Of a stretch of 64,000 bases of DNA, positions 12,769 through 23,486 are shown in pieces (position 1 is the stretch's first letter; each line of letters opens with the position of its first letter). The DNA is taken from contig VWND01000001.1 in the NCBI GenBank assembly GCA_009599575.1, positions 2,418,001 through 2,482,000 on the forward strand, given 5' to 3'. The DNA comes from Blumeriella jaapii. Taxonomy: Eukaryota; Ascomycota; Leotiomycetes; Helotiales; Drepanopezizaceae. Made by a program: the position numbers and the translations under genes. The notes beneath the pieces are model-generated. The model was given only the letters and a program-made list of their open reading frames with translations, was not told the DNA's origin and ran no database searches.

Positions 12769-14253
12769 TGGTATGCTGACGTTGTCAACCTCTTACTAAA
12801 GGGCAAATATTCAAAAGGCAACGACAAAGTCAAGAGAGCAACCTTGCAAAGGAAGGCTACGAGATACAGGTGGAAGGACAACGCTTTGTGATACTTATGA
12901 AAAGAAAAATTCAAGAGATGCTTGGTATCTAGTCAAGTATCAAAAGCTCTTAAGACTGCCCATAACCAAGGTGGATACTTCGCAGCTAATATTACGACAA
13001 GAAAGCTCAGAAACGTATGATGGCCCTTAGTTACCAAAGATGTTAGCCTGTATATCAAAGGTTGTTTACAATGCGCCAAATTCGGCACCGCTCAGAAGTC
13101 TCAACCATTGTCACGAGTGGTAGTATCAGGTCCTATAAAGCTGCTGAGAGCTGACTTTTGCGGACCTTTTCCAGGAGTTCTTGATAAATATAAATACTTA
13201 CTGATAGTCATCGATTACTTTTCTCGATTTATTTGGGCGTATCCATGCTTAATACCAAGTTCGGAACAAGCAATCAAAGCCTTTACGTTATTATTTACGA
13301 ATAATAGCACCCCGGTAGGTTTCTACGTTGATCCTGGAAGTCATTTTAGCGCTCGACTAAAGACGTTTGCCAAAGAGAAAAAAGTCCTCTGAACCAATTC
13401 TCCCATAGCCTCCAAGAAGTCAACAGGTATGGCTGAAAAGGCTGTAAATATTGTGCAACGTGCCCTGAGCAAAACTGTGAGAACCTTTCCGCAAAAGCTG
13501 GAGTTTGTTGTGTTTTTTGAAGCAAATGCGAAAGAGATGCTCAACCTCGGATATTCAGCTTTTAATATTTATCGGAGATATCAACCGCGTGCTGCTATCG
13601 ACATTGCCTTCCCAGCCTATTACGCCCAAACTATATACAACAACCTGGAAGCTGGTGGATTTCCTAAAAAATTGTGGTCGGCGGATTCAGCTGACTTTAA
13701 AAAATAGGGAGATATGGTGTTGGAACACCTAGCCAATCAGAAAGTTTTACGAAAAAGAATTACCAAAACGAACGACAGAAATGCAAGAACAAGAGCTGAA
13801 CGATACACCAAACAATATCAATCTTTGAGAACGTTTCTGCCAGGATTTCTAGTCATATTGTATAACCACACTGCCGCCGGGCAGAAGCTAAAGCCCAGCT
13901 GGAAGGGCCCTTTCCGCATCTCAGGCATAGAAGGTGAATACCAACGATCCTACATTCTCGAACAAATCAATGGAAAATCAATTCCTAGACACTTTCACAT
14001 CGATCAATTAAAGGCTTTTTACCTTAGAACTGCGTACCTAGTTACTGGAGAAGAAGAGCGTCTATCAATGTACCAGAATCTAAGAGCAGAAAAATCGCAA
14101 CACTCACTGCCTTTGGAACTAAAAGAAGAGTTTCTACAACGCCAAAAGGAAATTGACACAGTACCAGGAGTTTGGAGCGTGCAAATGCAATTTGAAGATT
14201 ACTACTCCTTTTTAGAGAAGTTGTTCCGGGACGACGCCTGGATGTGCGTTTAG
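12769..14253 (+). pseudogene. Integrase domain, interrupted
   Basis: A zinc-binding HHCC-like part (CLQCAKFG near 13070) is preceded by a stop at 13018 in the W-W-P region. The catalytic core has DFCGPF (about 13155), DPGSHF (about 13330) and the Glu in GMAEKAVN (about 13425), so the D-D-E residues are present. Stops at 13390 and 13705 split it. The C-terminal SH3-like segment LKPSWKGPFRI is near 13890. Confidence 0.87.
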
Positions 14254-14401
14254 AGATTGAGAATTCTTATGGGATACTAGAGGGTATTTCCTTGGGACGA
14301 AATATCAATATATACTGGAAAGGAGCGAAAGGAAGAAGGATTGCTCCAGAGCGTTGCATGTATTATAGCCTTTTTTATTGTACTCTCGAGGTCGAAAGCT
14401 T

Positions 14402-14413
14402 GGTAGGATGGGG
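14402..14413 (+). other. Putative polypurine tract
   Basis: A purine-rich stretch (GGTAGGATGGGG) lies two bases before the right LTR, the position of the plus-strand primer in LTR elements. Confidence 0.55.
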
Positions 14414-14415
14414 CT

Positions 14416-14547
14416 TGTGATAGCCTAGTGGCCTAAGGCCACTATGGAGCACGGATCATACTGGCCACAGCCTATTCTTTCGTTTCCTGTAGACTTAGTT
14501 CTAGATTAATCAAGCACCCCTCGTGGAGGTATTTCAAAGCTTCAACT
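14416..14547 (+). repeat. Right LTR of the Ty3/gypsy element (132 bp)
   Basis: Differs from the left LTR at two positions (left ACCACACT, right ATCATACT), both C-to-T, one of them in a CpA context. The flanking pentamer gctgg at 14548-14552 repeats the one at 6919-6923. Confidence 0.93.
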
Positions 14548-14748
14548 GCTGGGGTGTTGTTTACTTGGAGGGGGCTTTTGTTGACTCTGTCGCATCGCAT
14601 TCTGCGAACCTTCATATACAGTACAGTACTGTACAGTACAACCTCGACCTCAACCTCGCCCTCCACCTCCACATTCGCAATAGGATACCGCTCCGCTGAT
14701 CAGAGTCTCGCGCTTCCTCTCGCCTCTCGCTTGCTCGCAGTCATCAAC

Positions 14749-17164
14749 ATGTCGCAGGACACGGGGCTTTTCTCCGTGCGACGACCCCGAGAGGTATGTT
14801 GCGCCTTCGCAAACGCGGCGCGAGATCTCTCCCTGGATCATGCCGCAGTAAAGCTATGGATGCGTGCTGACTGCTCGAAAGACTCTGGGAGGCATCAACC
14901 ATAACTCGAGCATTCCTCAGCCAGCGTCGGCCATGAAGCGCTCAAACTCGATGTCGGGCGCCAACATGAACCCGCCCTTCACCGTGAGCCATGTGCGCTC
15001 GATATCTGGATCGCGGCCTTCCCTGGCGCCGCCTCGTCCGAGCCAGCCTCAATTCCAGCGATCGTCGTCCGGCACCAACCTGGCGGATCTGGGAATGTCA
15101 TCCGTCAAGCGCACCTCTTTCCAGAACAGCAGTGGACGAAAAAGCATGGCAGCCCCGAATACCACGGGGAAATCTTCCCTGGAGAGCGCCGAGCGCAGGA
15201 GCAGTGTGTACAGATCAAAAGCCTCTACCGGCGGGCCCACCAGTCGCCAGAGCTTCTTCCAGCAAGTGCCCCAGGCCGCGGGTGTTCCAGTAGATCCGCG
15301 CCGCCTCAGGGACCGCATGGTTCAGAATCAGATGGGACAGGAGTTGTTGGACTACATGGCCGAGAACAATTTCGAAATGGAAATGAACCATCCTCTGGGT
15401 CCAAACGTCATGAAATCGCCTACAACCAAGGATTTCAACTACATTTTCCAATGGCTGTACCATCGCATTGATCCTAGCTACCGATTCCAAAAGAGCATCG
15501 ATCAAGAAGTACCGCCAATCCTCCAGCAGCTACGCTACCCGTACGCCAAAAGCATCTCGAAGAGCTCGCTTGCCGCTGTCGGAGGGGCGAACTCATGGCA
15601 TCTGTACATCGGCATGTTGCACTGGATGATGCAACTTGCGTTGATGTTGGATGGATACCACGCGGGCCAGTACGACGATGCTTGCGCCGAGAACGGGATA
15701 GATGTCAGCGGGGACAGGATCATCTTCGGTTTCCTCAGTAGCGCTTACCGTGACTGGCTGTCGATGGACGACGAGGCTGGTGATGATGAGCAGGAGAGGG
15801 CATTGGCACCTCACATTGAAGCGATGGCTCGGGAATTCGACAGGTCGAACTCGAAGTACCTGGACCAGTTGCAGATCCTCGAAGGCGAAAACCAGCGTCT
15901 TCAGAAAGATATTGCACAGCTCGAAAAGTCAGGGAATGAGGTAGCGATTCTGGACCGAAACTTCAAGATCATGGAGGAGGACAAGGTCAAGTTTGAAGAG
16001 TTCGACAACAGAATGAACCAGAAGGCGGAGAAGTACGAGTCTCGGATCCAGTTCCTGCAAGAGGAGCTAGACAAGGTCATGGCTGAGTTGAACGAAGCCG
16101 ATGATGAGCGAACGAATCTCCAGAGAGCTGTCGATGATCAGGGCATCAGCATGGCGGATATCGATCGCATGACTGTTGAGCGAGAGCGTCTCCAGAAAGG
16201 CATCGAATCTACCTCTCAGAGACTGGAAGATGCAAAGAAAAGAGTGTCTGAAAAGGAGGATGAGGCGAGCCGGAAGCTCGACGAACTGGAGCGCATGGTC
16301 GAAAAGTACAACAGTCTGGGGTACCAGATTGGTCTGATCCCGGCAACGGCAGCCAACGCGAAGGGCAAGAATTACGAGCTCCAAGTCACGGCAAACGAGG
16401 GTCCAAACTTTTCATCTTCGCAGATGGGTGCTTCGGGAGGCGGCAGTCCTGAAAGTGACCGACTTCTGGCAGATCCTGTTACTGGGTACCAGCCAGCACA
16501 CATCTTGAACCTCGATCTTCGTGGACAAGTCAAGACTAGCTTCTTGAGCCTGAGAAAAGAGATCTCTGAACGAAGGACTGTTGCAATGGATGAGATGATG
16601 AAGCATCACGATCTGCTGGACGGCATCAAGGAGGCCATTGAGGACAAGCGAGGCGAAGTTGAGGCTCTCGAGCACCGTGTTCGTGCAGCTGAAGAGGAGT
16701 ATGAGAAGACCAAGGAGGTAAGCAACAGCGTCAAGGGCTCGACCGTGCAACTGCTGACAACGACAATAGGTTACCAGCACGCAAAAGGTCGCGTCCGACA
16801 CTCAAATTGAAAAGATGGAGAAGGAGCTGGCGAAGATGCGCGCGGGTCTCACCGAGTCTGTCCAGTTGATGGAGCAGCGCGAGATGAACACCAACATCGA
16901 GTAAGTCGACAGCTGCGCTGATGAAGGCTACGGTCGTTAACCAGTGTGTGCCTTAGATATGAGCAACTTACTCTGCGGGCCAACGCTCTCCGGGAAGAGC
17001 TGCATACCGAGATCGAGAAGATGCTGAACGACATCATCAAGTTCAAGGTTCACGTTCAGAAGAATCTTGAAGATTACGAGAGTTTCGTGGTAGACGAGGT
17101 CGAGCACGAGCTCGGGGGCGAGGGTGACGAGAAAGATGATACCCAGGATGGCGAGATGAGCTGA
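14749..17164 (+). CDS. NDC80: Kinetochore protein Ndc80/Hec1
   Basis: Microtubule-binding subunit of the Ndc80 complex at the outer kinetochore. Exons are 14749-14793, 14882-16717, 16770-16900 and 16957-17164 (739 residues). An unstructured Ser/Arg/Lys-rich tail (to about residue 130) carries many potential phosphorylation sites. The calponin-homology head follows, with [25 protein letters not shown], [18 protein letters not shown] and [16 protein letters not shown] segments (about 150-270). The rest is coiled coil, interrupted by a non-coil loop near [12 protein letters not shown], ending in an acidic tail ([15 protein letters not shown]). Acceptors and donors are canonical, and the start is the ATG giving [15 protein letters not shown]. 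It begins only about 200 bp downstream of the retrotransposon. Confidence 0.96.
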
Positions 17165-17777
17165 AGCGTCTGGTTCTTCCGTTACCGTACGTTTTGAATG
17201 CTTGATCAGTTTCTTGTGGGAGTAGGATGGATGGGCCGTTGTCGCCTTGCGTGGGAGGGATTCGGCGTTTCATGCGACATAGATACCTTGAAGGTGGGAG
17301 GAGGAGTTTGGGTATTCATGCCCCTGATTATATCAACGATATCATCCATCGTTGTCGACTTTTGTCATCCATCGTTGTCGACTTTTGCTCAAGTGATATG
17401 TCTTTCTCGAGGAATCAACAGCTTCATCGAGCATGATCGACGCGTAGGCGAGCAGGCGAGCGACAGAGACACGCCAAGCCACTAGCTGCCTCACGTGACC
17501 CGTCCGAAGCTTTGTGCTCCATTTTACTGCACATTAATTTCTCCCACCTTCTGTGTTCGCGCATCGCATCGCATCGCAAACATCGCCAACATCGCAAGCT
17601 TCGACCTGCGCTGCACTCTTCGCCTCCTCCTAGAAACGCACGCTCTTGTCGGTTGGTCTGTTGCGCCGCGCCGACTCGCCTCAGATACATCTCTCGGTCG
17701 TTCGATCTCTCGTCGAGCTTGACGTCTCCGTCCTTCTCCATCCTTCCATCTCCCACCGGCGCGACGACAACCTCGCC
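17165..17777. other. Intergenic between NDC80 and the SR-type gene
   Basis: Contains a perfect two-copy tandem repeat of 23 bp (17342-17364 and 17365-17387) and a run of GCATC units near 17562. No gene is supported. Confidence 0.55.
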
Positions 17778-19362
17778 ATGACCGAGGTGTCATCCACCAG
17801 GCTGTACTTGGGCAATCTGCCTCGCAACGGTGAGCGATGTCTCGGCGACGGCATCTGCGACGTCCTCGGCGCGCCTGGGGGGCTCTCAACGGATTTCCAC
17901 TGACCTCACAATAGCGACCAAGGCTGATGTCGAGGCGCACTTCAACACCCATGGCACCGGCGAGATCACGGAGATCAAGCTCATGAATGGCTTCGGATTC
18001 ATCGAGTACAAGGACGCGATGGATGCCCGCGATGTGGTTCCCGGTATGGCCGTCGCGACAGCTCCAAGGTCGATCCCGTCATAACTCATTCTTTCGTGTA
18101 GCCTTCCATGGATCGGACTTCATGGGCGAGCGCTTGACCGTCCAGTTTGCTCGTGGTACGCGCAGCCGCGATACCTTTGCCGCGACTGAGCGCATCGCGC
18201 CGCGTCCCAGGCGTACCCCTCACCGCATGCAAATCTCTGGACTCCCAGGTGAAACCAGCTGGCAGGTCTGTCCCCCCCGTTCCTTCATCCGGACTCTCGG
18301 ATCTCAAACGTTACTGCTATTTGGACTCTGAACAACATGTTTTGGGACGACACTTCAATTTCACATCCCGCGGTATACAGAATCTCAGTCATCCGGGCCA
18401 GCCTTACGCCCTGCTCTGGTGATCAGTACCACTGCAAGTGTGCTAGTACATTTGCCCGAGCAGCTTTGCAATAGAAGGATCTATCTCCCTCCTGTATCTG
18501 GCCTTTTTTGTCCTGTCTCGACTTCTTTTTGCTCGTGTTGCTTGCAGCTGGACAGCAATTACTTGGCGCAGGATGGACCATTGGACCCCTTCGTGTGGAT
18601 GGCAACTTTTACCTGGCATTCATCCACCAACCTACCAGGACAACAACTTACATGGACCTGGATTTAGGACCTGAAAGACTTCGCTCGTCAATCCAGTCTC
18701 GACGTCGTCTACTCCGAGACCGGCCGTGACCGGGATGGCAAGGGGTCCGTTATCCTCTCCCTTCCACAGGAACCTTGGCTGAATCTTGATAGGAGCTTTG
18801 TTGAGTTTGAGACTGCTGCGGATCTCAAGTCGGCAGTAGAGAAGCTTGATGGCCGCGAGTTCAAGGGAGTCCGGGTCACCTGTATCGCTGATGTACGTTT
18901 TGTCTCTACCCATTCCCACGCTTGGCTAATCACTTCAGACTCAACCGGATATTCCCCGTGACAGAGCCCGATCCCGGTCTCCAGCTCCCCGTCGGGGACA
19001 CCCTGGTGATGACTATGATCGTCGTGGACCATCCCGTGGATACAGCCCTCGACGTGACGCCTACCGTGACCGAAGCCCGCCTCGCCGTGGTGGCTACTAC
19101 GAGGACGATCGCCGTGGATATCGGTCTCCTCCCAGAGCTCGTGGTCCGATTGATGATTACCCTCCTCCCCGGGGCCGATTCGAGGATCCTTACCGCCGTG
19201 ACTACCCCCCTGACCCATACATCAATGGCCGCGCCCCATATGATCGTCCCCCACCAAGAGACTACCCTCCAAGAGACGCTCCTTATGATTACGAGAGACC
19301 ACGCCCGCGCTACTGGTACGTCCACCCCTTGGTGCGCATGGGTTTTACTGAAGCTACGTAGA
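17778..19362 (+). CDS. SR-type splicing factor with two RRMs (Srp1/Srp2-like)
   Basis: Probable pre-mRNA splicing regulator in the nucleus. Exons 17778-17829, 17915-18043, 18102-18265, 18668-18892, 18939-19315 plus one base at 19362 add up to 315 codons and a stop. RRM1 starts RLYLGNLPRN and has the RNP1-like GFGFIEYKD. RRM2 starts MQISGLPGETSWQ and continues SFVEFETAADLKSAVEKLDG. The C terminus is an RS/RG/YPP-rich tail (RARSRSPAPRRG, then repeats of PPRxYPP type). The intron at 18266-18667 is 402 bp, far longer than the others, and splits RRM2. The last intron (19316-19361) has a branch-like ACTGA and its removal creates the stop TGA from TG plus A. If it is retained, translation runs 15 more codons to a TAG. 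Confidence 0.86.
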
Positions 19363-20442
19363 TCCAAGACCGCGTGATAAGCTTCGTCACGTAAGACGCG
19401 GCATATCTCAGCCGAAAGCAGGAAGTATGGGGAACGATTTGCGAAATGAATACACGAATTGCGGGCTAACGACTCATTGCGGTGCTTTCGAAGTTTACTT
19501 TGTTCTTGTTGAAAAGTTACCTTGTTCTTTTGTACACTTTCTAGGTGGGGATGTCATGGTGGGCACTGAGAGCGTCAGATTCGGATGAGGCCAAGATCAT
19601 CATTCAACTTGTAGTTCATAGGAATTGGTAATTGCCTTTGCATTGCTCGAAATGGCTGCCTCCATACCGTCTCTCTCCTTCGTGCTCTCCTACCACAACC
19701 CTCACGAGACCGAAAGTTCCCGCTCTCCCCACACAGTCACAGATGCCAACGATTCCGCTCTCTGGCAGGCCCCCCTCCACGAGATTCTCACTCGTGAGAA
19801 CCCACGTGCCGCCATGCACACCCCTCGCCCTCGTACACCCACTTCGCAATTGCGAAAATGATTGACGCTCTCAGAGAGATCCGCATATTCGGGCTCCCGA
19901 CCTTCCGCGGATCATACATACATCCATACATACGTACTACACTGTACTGTACATAGCTGCGCGCCGATCGGCCTCAGTCCCAGCTAGATCCAAGGGTGCC
20001 TTCGGGTCTCCCATCTGCTCGAGGCCGGGCCGTGTGGAAGATGCTCTCTTTCTTGGGTTTAGATTCTTGGGTTTAGATTCTTGGGTTTAGATAGATACAC
20101 ACATACACACACACACTGTACTGCTCCCCGTGCCCACTCTCGTCGTCTGGTACTGTACTGTACTGTACTGTGCTGTGCTGTGCTGTAGCTCAGGCACGGC
20201 GCCGTGCCCTGGACCGACCGCCTCGACGACTCGACGCGTTGGCTAACACGGGGTGGCGCCTGGGACATGGTGACAGAACTTGGTCGAGACTCGTTGGGTG
20301 TGTAGATTGGGTGGTTGGTTGGTTGGTTGGTTGGCTTTGGGGGGATAACAAGCTCGTTGTTGTTGTTGGTCTTGTCGTGCGAATGGCGGCGGCAGCGGCG
20401 TAGCACGTGAACTTGAACGTGATCTTGAGAGGTACTGTATAT
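19363..20442. other. Intergenic with simple repeats
   Basis: No supported gene. It holds a three-copy perfect 14-bp tandem repeat at 20051-20092 (TCTTGGGTTTAGAT), a CA-rich microsatellite at about 20096-20117, TACTGTAC runs at 19945 and 20151, and a GGTT run near 20310-20330. Short open frames around 19625-19865 overlap on both strands and look accidental. Confidence 0.5.
20051..20092. repeat. 14-bp tandem repeat, three perfect copies
   Basis: Three consecutive identical units TCTTGGGTTTAGAT. The GGGTTTAG core resembles a telomere-type word, but the unit is 14 bp and the site is internal. Confidence 0.9.
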
Positions 20443-20518
20443 TAGTGGGCTGCCTTCCCACATTTATTCTGCGGTTATTCGAGTGCCCGCAGAATAAATG
20501 TGGGAAAGCAGCCCACTA
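20443..20518. repeat. Long hairpin, 32-bp arms with 12-nt loop
   Basis: The left arm 20443-20474 and right arm 20487-20518 are inverted copies matching at 31 of 32 positions, separated by 12 nt. TACTGTA-type words flank both sides. It is near-palindromic enough to be a miniature inverted-repeat remnant or a small-RNA precursor. No flanking target duplication was found. Confidence 0.88.
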
Positions 20519-20536
20519 GTAGTACTGTACAGTACG

Positions 20537-20559
20537 TTGCAAAAAGTCGCTTTTTGCAA
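20537..20559. repeat. Short hairpin, 10-bp arms with 3-nt loop
   Basis: TTGCAAAAAG at 20537-20546 and CTTTTTGCAA at 20550-20559 form a perfect 10-bp stem immediately after the larger hairpin. Confidence 0.85.
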
Positions 20560-20676
20560 GGTATTGTATGTACTGTACTGTATGTACCTATGTAGGCTGC
20601 TGCTGGCATTGAAGAACCTGGAGTTGCATGCATCTGTCTAATAGGGCAGCAGGCTACGACGCAGCTGCAATACCGC

Positions 20677-20702
20677 GGGGGGGGGGGGGGGGGGGGGGGG
20701 GG
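20677..20702. repeat. Poly-G tract of 26
   Basis: An uninterrupted G run on the plus strand. It is followed at about 20770-20790 by a CATTGT hexamer run. Run length in an assembly is unreliable. Confidence 0.8.
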
Positions 20703-21126
20703 ACGGACAAGAACTTTCGTTAGCTGGATTGAATGTTCAAAAGCTTTCACGATCATCGATCGGCTTTATCATTGTCATTGTCATTGTCATTCTCCAGCTC
20801 TCGCGGGGAGAGGAGTGAGCGAGGAAAGACAGCAGACGTTGGTTGACTTGCGAATGTGGTCCCGGACGGAGTACAGAGATGCTGTTTCTCACCTGCGAGC
20901 ATCTGCGGTTCTAACTAGCCTTTTGCTGTGGGGCCCGGACAGACAAATTATCATTGCGACACATTTGATATCGAGATATTGATTATCTCGATGTTCAAGT
21001 AGTAGAGCCGTAGATCACCTTCCTCCGTTTGACGGTTGTGAAGGAGTGAATGGCTGTGGCTGTGGTTTTTTGCACACATTCAAGTAACAAAATTTTTATT
21101 CCCACAGCACAAATTATAACAACTTC

Positions 21127-21281
21127 GGTTGCTTGGTGTAATGGTGTATGTGCATCCCCATGTCTACAAACAGAATCTCTTCGCTAACACATAGTGAAGT
21201 AGCACATCAGATTCTGATAGCCTCGCGGCATTAGAAATTCTGGGGATATTGGTTCGATTCCTATAGCGACCTCTTTTTTTT
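21127..21281 (+). ncRNA. Pol III-type tRNA-like structured RNA locus
   Basis: A perfect A-box match (TGGTGTAATGG, 21134-21144) and B-box (GGTTCGATTCC, 21251-21261) precede a T8 terminator at 21274-21281. The ends pair like an acceptor stem (GGTTGCT 21127-21133 with AGCGACC 21265-21271, one G-U). A T-arm-like hairpin surrounds the B-box. Between the boxes lie CCCCA/TGGGG (21156-21160 with 21241-21245) enclosing an insert with an 8-bp stem CAGAATCT/AGATTCTG (21171-21178 with 21209-21216), inside it an 8-bp stem 21179-21186/21192-21199, and a GCC/GGC hairpin at 21220-21229. The spacing does not fit an ordinary tRNA, even with an intron at position 37/38. It may be a tRNA-derived non-coding RNA, a SINE head or a decayed intron-bearing tRNA. 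Confidence 0.55.
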
Positions 21282-23486
21282 GCGTTTTTTGTGCTTTTTT
21301 CCACTTGGTCACGAGGTGGGTGGGTCTTTGGTGGGGGTGAGCGGGTTGACTGGCTATCTGATGGATGGCCAGTCGTGTTCAAAAAAACATATTTATTGCC
21401 CATTTCAACAGACTATCAACAACCTTCGAAGCCATCGTCGACAGGATTTTTTTGAATAATTTACAGCTGCAAGACAGAGTGATGATGTGCAATCGGGTCG
21501 TGTATCTACAAATGAAGCATCTGCTCTAAGTCGATGCGTGTAACGGAACTGAGTCACGGGGAAAGTCTGGCCATACCAGACTATTTTTTCTTCTCTTTGA
21601 CGCATGTTACTATAGGAAGTCAAGGAAGTAAAGGCGAGAGACTGCTCAATCCTCTCCAGGAGGCAACAATACCACCTGGGACGAGACTTTCAGAGACCAC
21701 GGCGTGAGCTGAGGAATGAAAATGCGGAGGAGCACTTGCTGGCTTGAGATACTGTACTGTACTTACTTCTGCGTCGATATGGAGAGGCACGACGTGACCG
21801 ACGACTCTCCCCAAACTTACAACACCAAACATAGAACAGAATGCTGCTGCTGCTGGGGGTCGGACTGCGGCCAGCACGGCCGTCTCCATCGCATCTGTCC
21901 CCGTCGGCGACATCCTCGTCTTCGGCATCTGGCACGCGCGGACACGTCTTTTCCTTACAGTAAGTAGCAGGCAGGCGTCGGTGTGGAGGCCTCACGCCGT
22001 GTCTCGAGTCGCAGCGTACACGCCCTTGAGAGCCGACAGACAAGACGTCGAACGTGGCGAAGAGCTGTTCCTCGCTGGCACACATGGATCGGGGTCACGC
22101 CCACGCCCACAACATCAACATCATCGTCGGAGCCCCAAACCTCTGGAATCTACGGGACGGCTCCTCCGGCCAGACACCGACAGGCGCGTGCCCAGAGACG
22201 TGCGTGCGTGCGTGCGGCTTCTTTCTGCCCCTGGCCAGACGCCTCGATCACGTCTCTGTCTGGTCTCCAGCGCTGCCGCTTCCTCCTTCTTCTATTCCTC
22301 CTCCTTGAGAAGCTCGAGTGCCCCTGAGCTGTATGTACCCACTTCGCTGCCGCGCCGCCTCGACCTTTCGCTCGTGCTCCTTGCGGACGAGACTGGTCTC
22401 CTTCTCGTGCTCCTGGTCCGAGTTCCGCTGCAGCCCCGAGAACGATCCGCGAGGGCGACGGTCCGCCACCTTCGGTACCTTGGGGTCGCTCGAAAGGCCT
22501 GCTGCGAGGCGGGGTGCTGGAAGAGAACTGATTCGCTTCGACCGCTCATGCCCTTCGCATCAGACGGTCTCGACGCGATCGATCACCAGCCAGCTGACAG
22601 GATAGACCTCGAGACAGGAATATCAACCACCAACCAACCAACAAACAAACAATTCACAGCCTCCTCCCCATGGCAACGCCCAAAGCGCGACCACAGCGAG
22701 AAAGGAAGGAAGGAGGGCGGCCGTGAGCCACGCCCGGTTGACAGAGAAGGGCCAGTTTGACGTGATCTGGTTCATCAACGTGGCTTGGTTTTGATGTGGC
22801 TTGATCTTGAGGTGGGCGCGTCGTACACACACGCACACACAAGCAGCATCTGAGAGCTCACTCGGTATGTACCTCGGCAAGGTAAGTAGGTAGGTGGGTA
22901 GATAGGTAGGTAGGAATCTAGAGGTGAGCAAAAGTGTAAAGTTGTAAAGTGTACCGTAGGAACCTAGAAGTAGCCATCAGCAGAGACGCCAACCCGGCAG
23001 AAAAGTTGAGTTCGCGTCAGGAGTTGGGACGAGATGGCATTTGGTTTCTAGTAAGTTTTTCATTTCTGTTTCTCTCTTCTGCTGTGGTGCTGGGCTGGAT
23101 TTGAGGAAGCAAGGTTGGAGTGACCGATTGATCGTCTGTCTCGTAAGAACTGGGACTCTTTCGATCGATCACTATTGCCACGTCAGTTCCAACGACATCA
23201 CAATCCTCGCGAGTTCGCAACCAGTAAAGGATGTGAAGATGAAGGAGAGCACTGCAACCGCCATAGGCACGGAGCAGGAAAAAAGCCTATGTACAAGTCG
23301 GTGATCCTTTTGAGGGGAAGAAAAAGAAAACGCCACAGGGTATCGCTCCATGTCTGTCCATACGCCATAGATGCAGGCCCGCCGCGAAACTTCATACTCG
23401 AATACCCTACCATACCATGTGGTTCCAAACTTGCGTAATCCGAGGCGAAAAGTAAAGCAAAGGTGTGAGCTCAACAGCTCAAACTG
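21282..23486. other. Gene-poor 2.2-kb stretch
   Basis: No gene I can support. It holds a TACTGTAC word at 21750, a TAGG-type microsatellite near 22862-22920 and short GTGC runs near 22201-22220. Long frames at 21981-22760 (plus, beginning at a GTG) and 22248-22549 (minus, Arg/Ser- or Glu-rich) overlap each other and show no recognisable domain. A lineage-specific gene on the minus strand at about 22250-22470 cannot be excluded. Confidence 0.4.

Larger units (their letters stand above)
6924..14547 (+). mobile_element. Ty3/gypsy LTR retrotransposon, mutated (RIP-like)
   Basis: Complete element of 7,624 bp bounded by 132-bp LTRs and the duplicated pentamer gctgg (6919-6923 and 14548-14552). The order gag, protease, reverse transcriptase, RNase H, integrase is the Ty3/gypsy (Metaviridae) order. 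Many in-frame stops break it: 11320, 11383, 12451, 12766, 12889, 13018, 13390 and 13705. Each is TAG or TGA at a place where one transition from Trp (TGG) or Gln (CAG) would restore reading. The coding part is visibly AT-richer than neighbouring genes. The element is therefore non-autonomous now, though its LTRs are nearly identical. Confidence 0.95.

Noticed and set aside
20051..20092. Possible interstitial telomere repeat (GGGTTTAG words)
   Set aside because: The unit is 14 bp with three copies only and does not consist of TTAGGG or TTTAGGG repeats.
21127..21281. Ordinary intron-containing tRNA
   Set aside because: Acceptor and T-arm fit, but no placement gives a normal D-arm, anticodon loop with U33 and a variable loop of usual size.
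21981..22760. 259-residue plus-strand frame
   Set aside because: It starts at GTG, is Arg/Ser/Leu-rich low complexity, overlaps minus-strand frames and has no domain.
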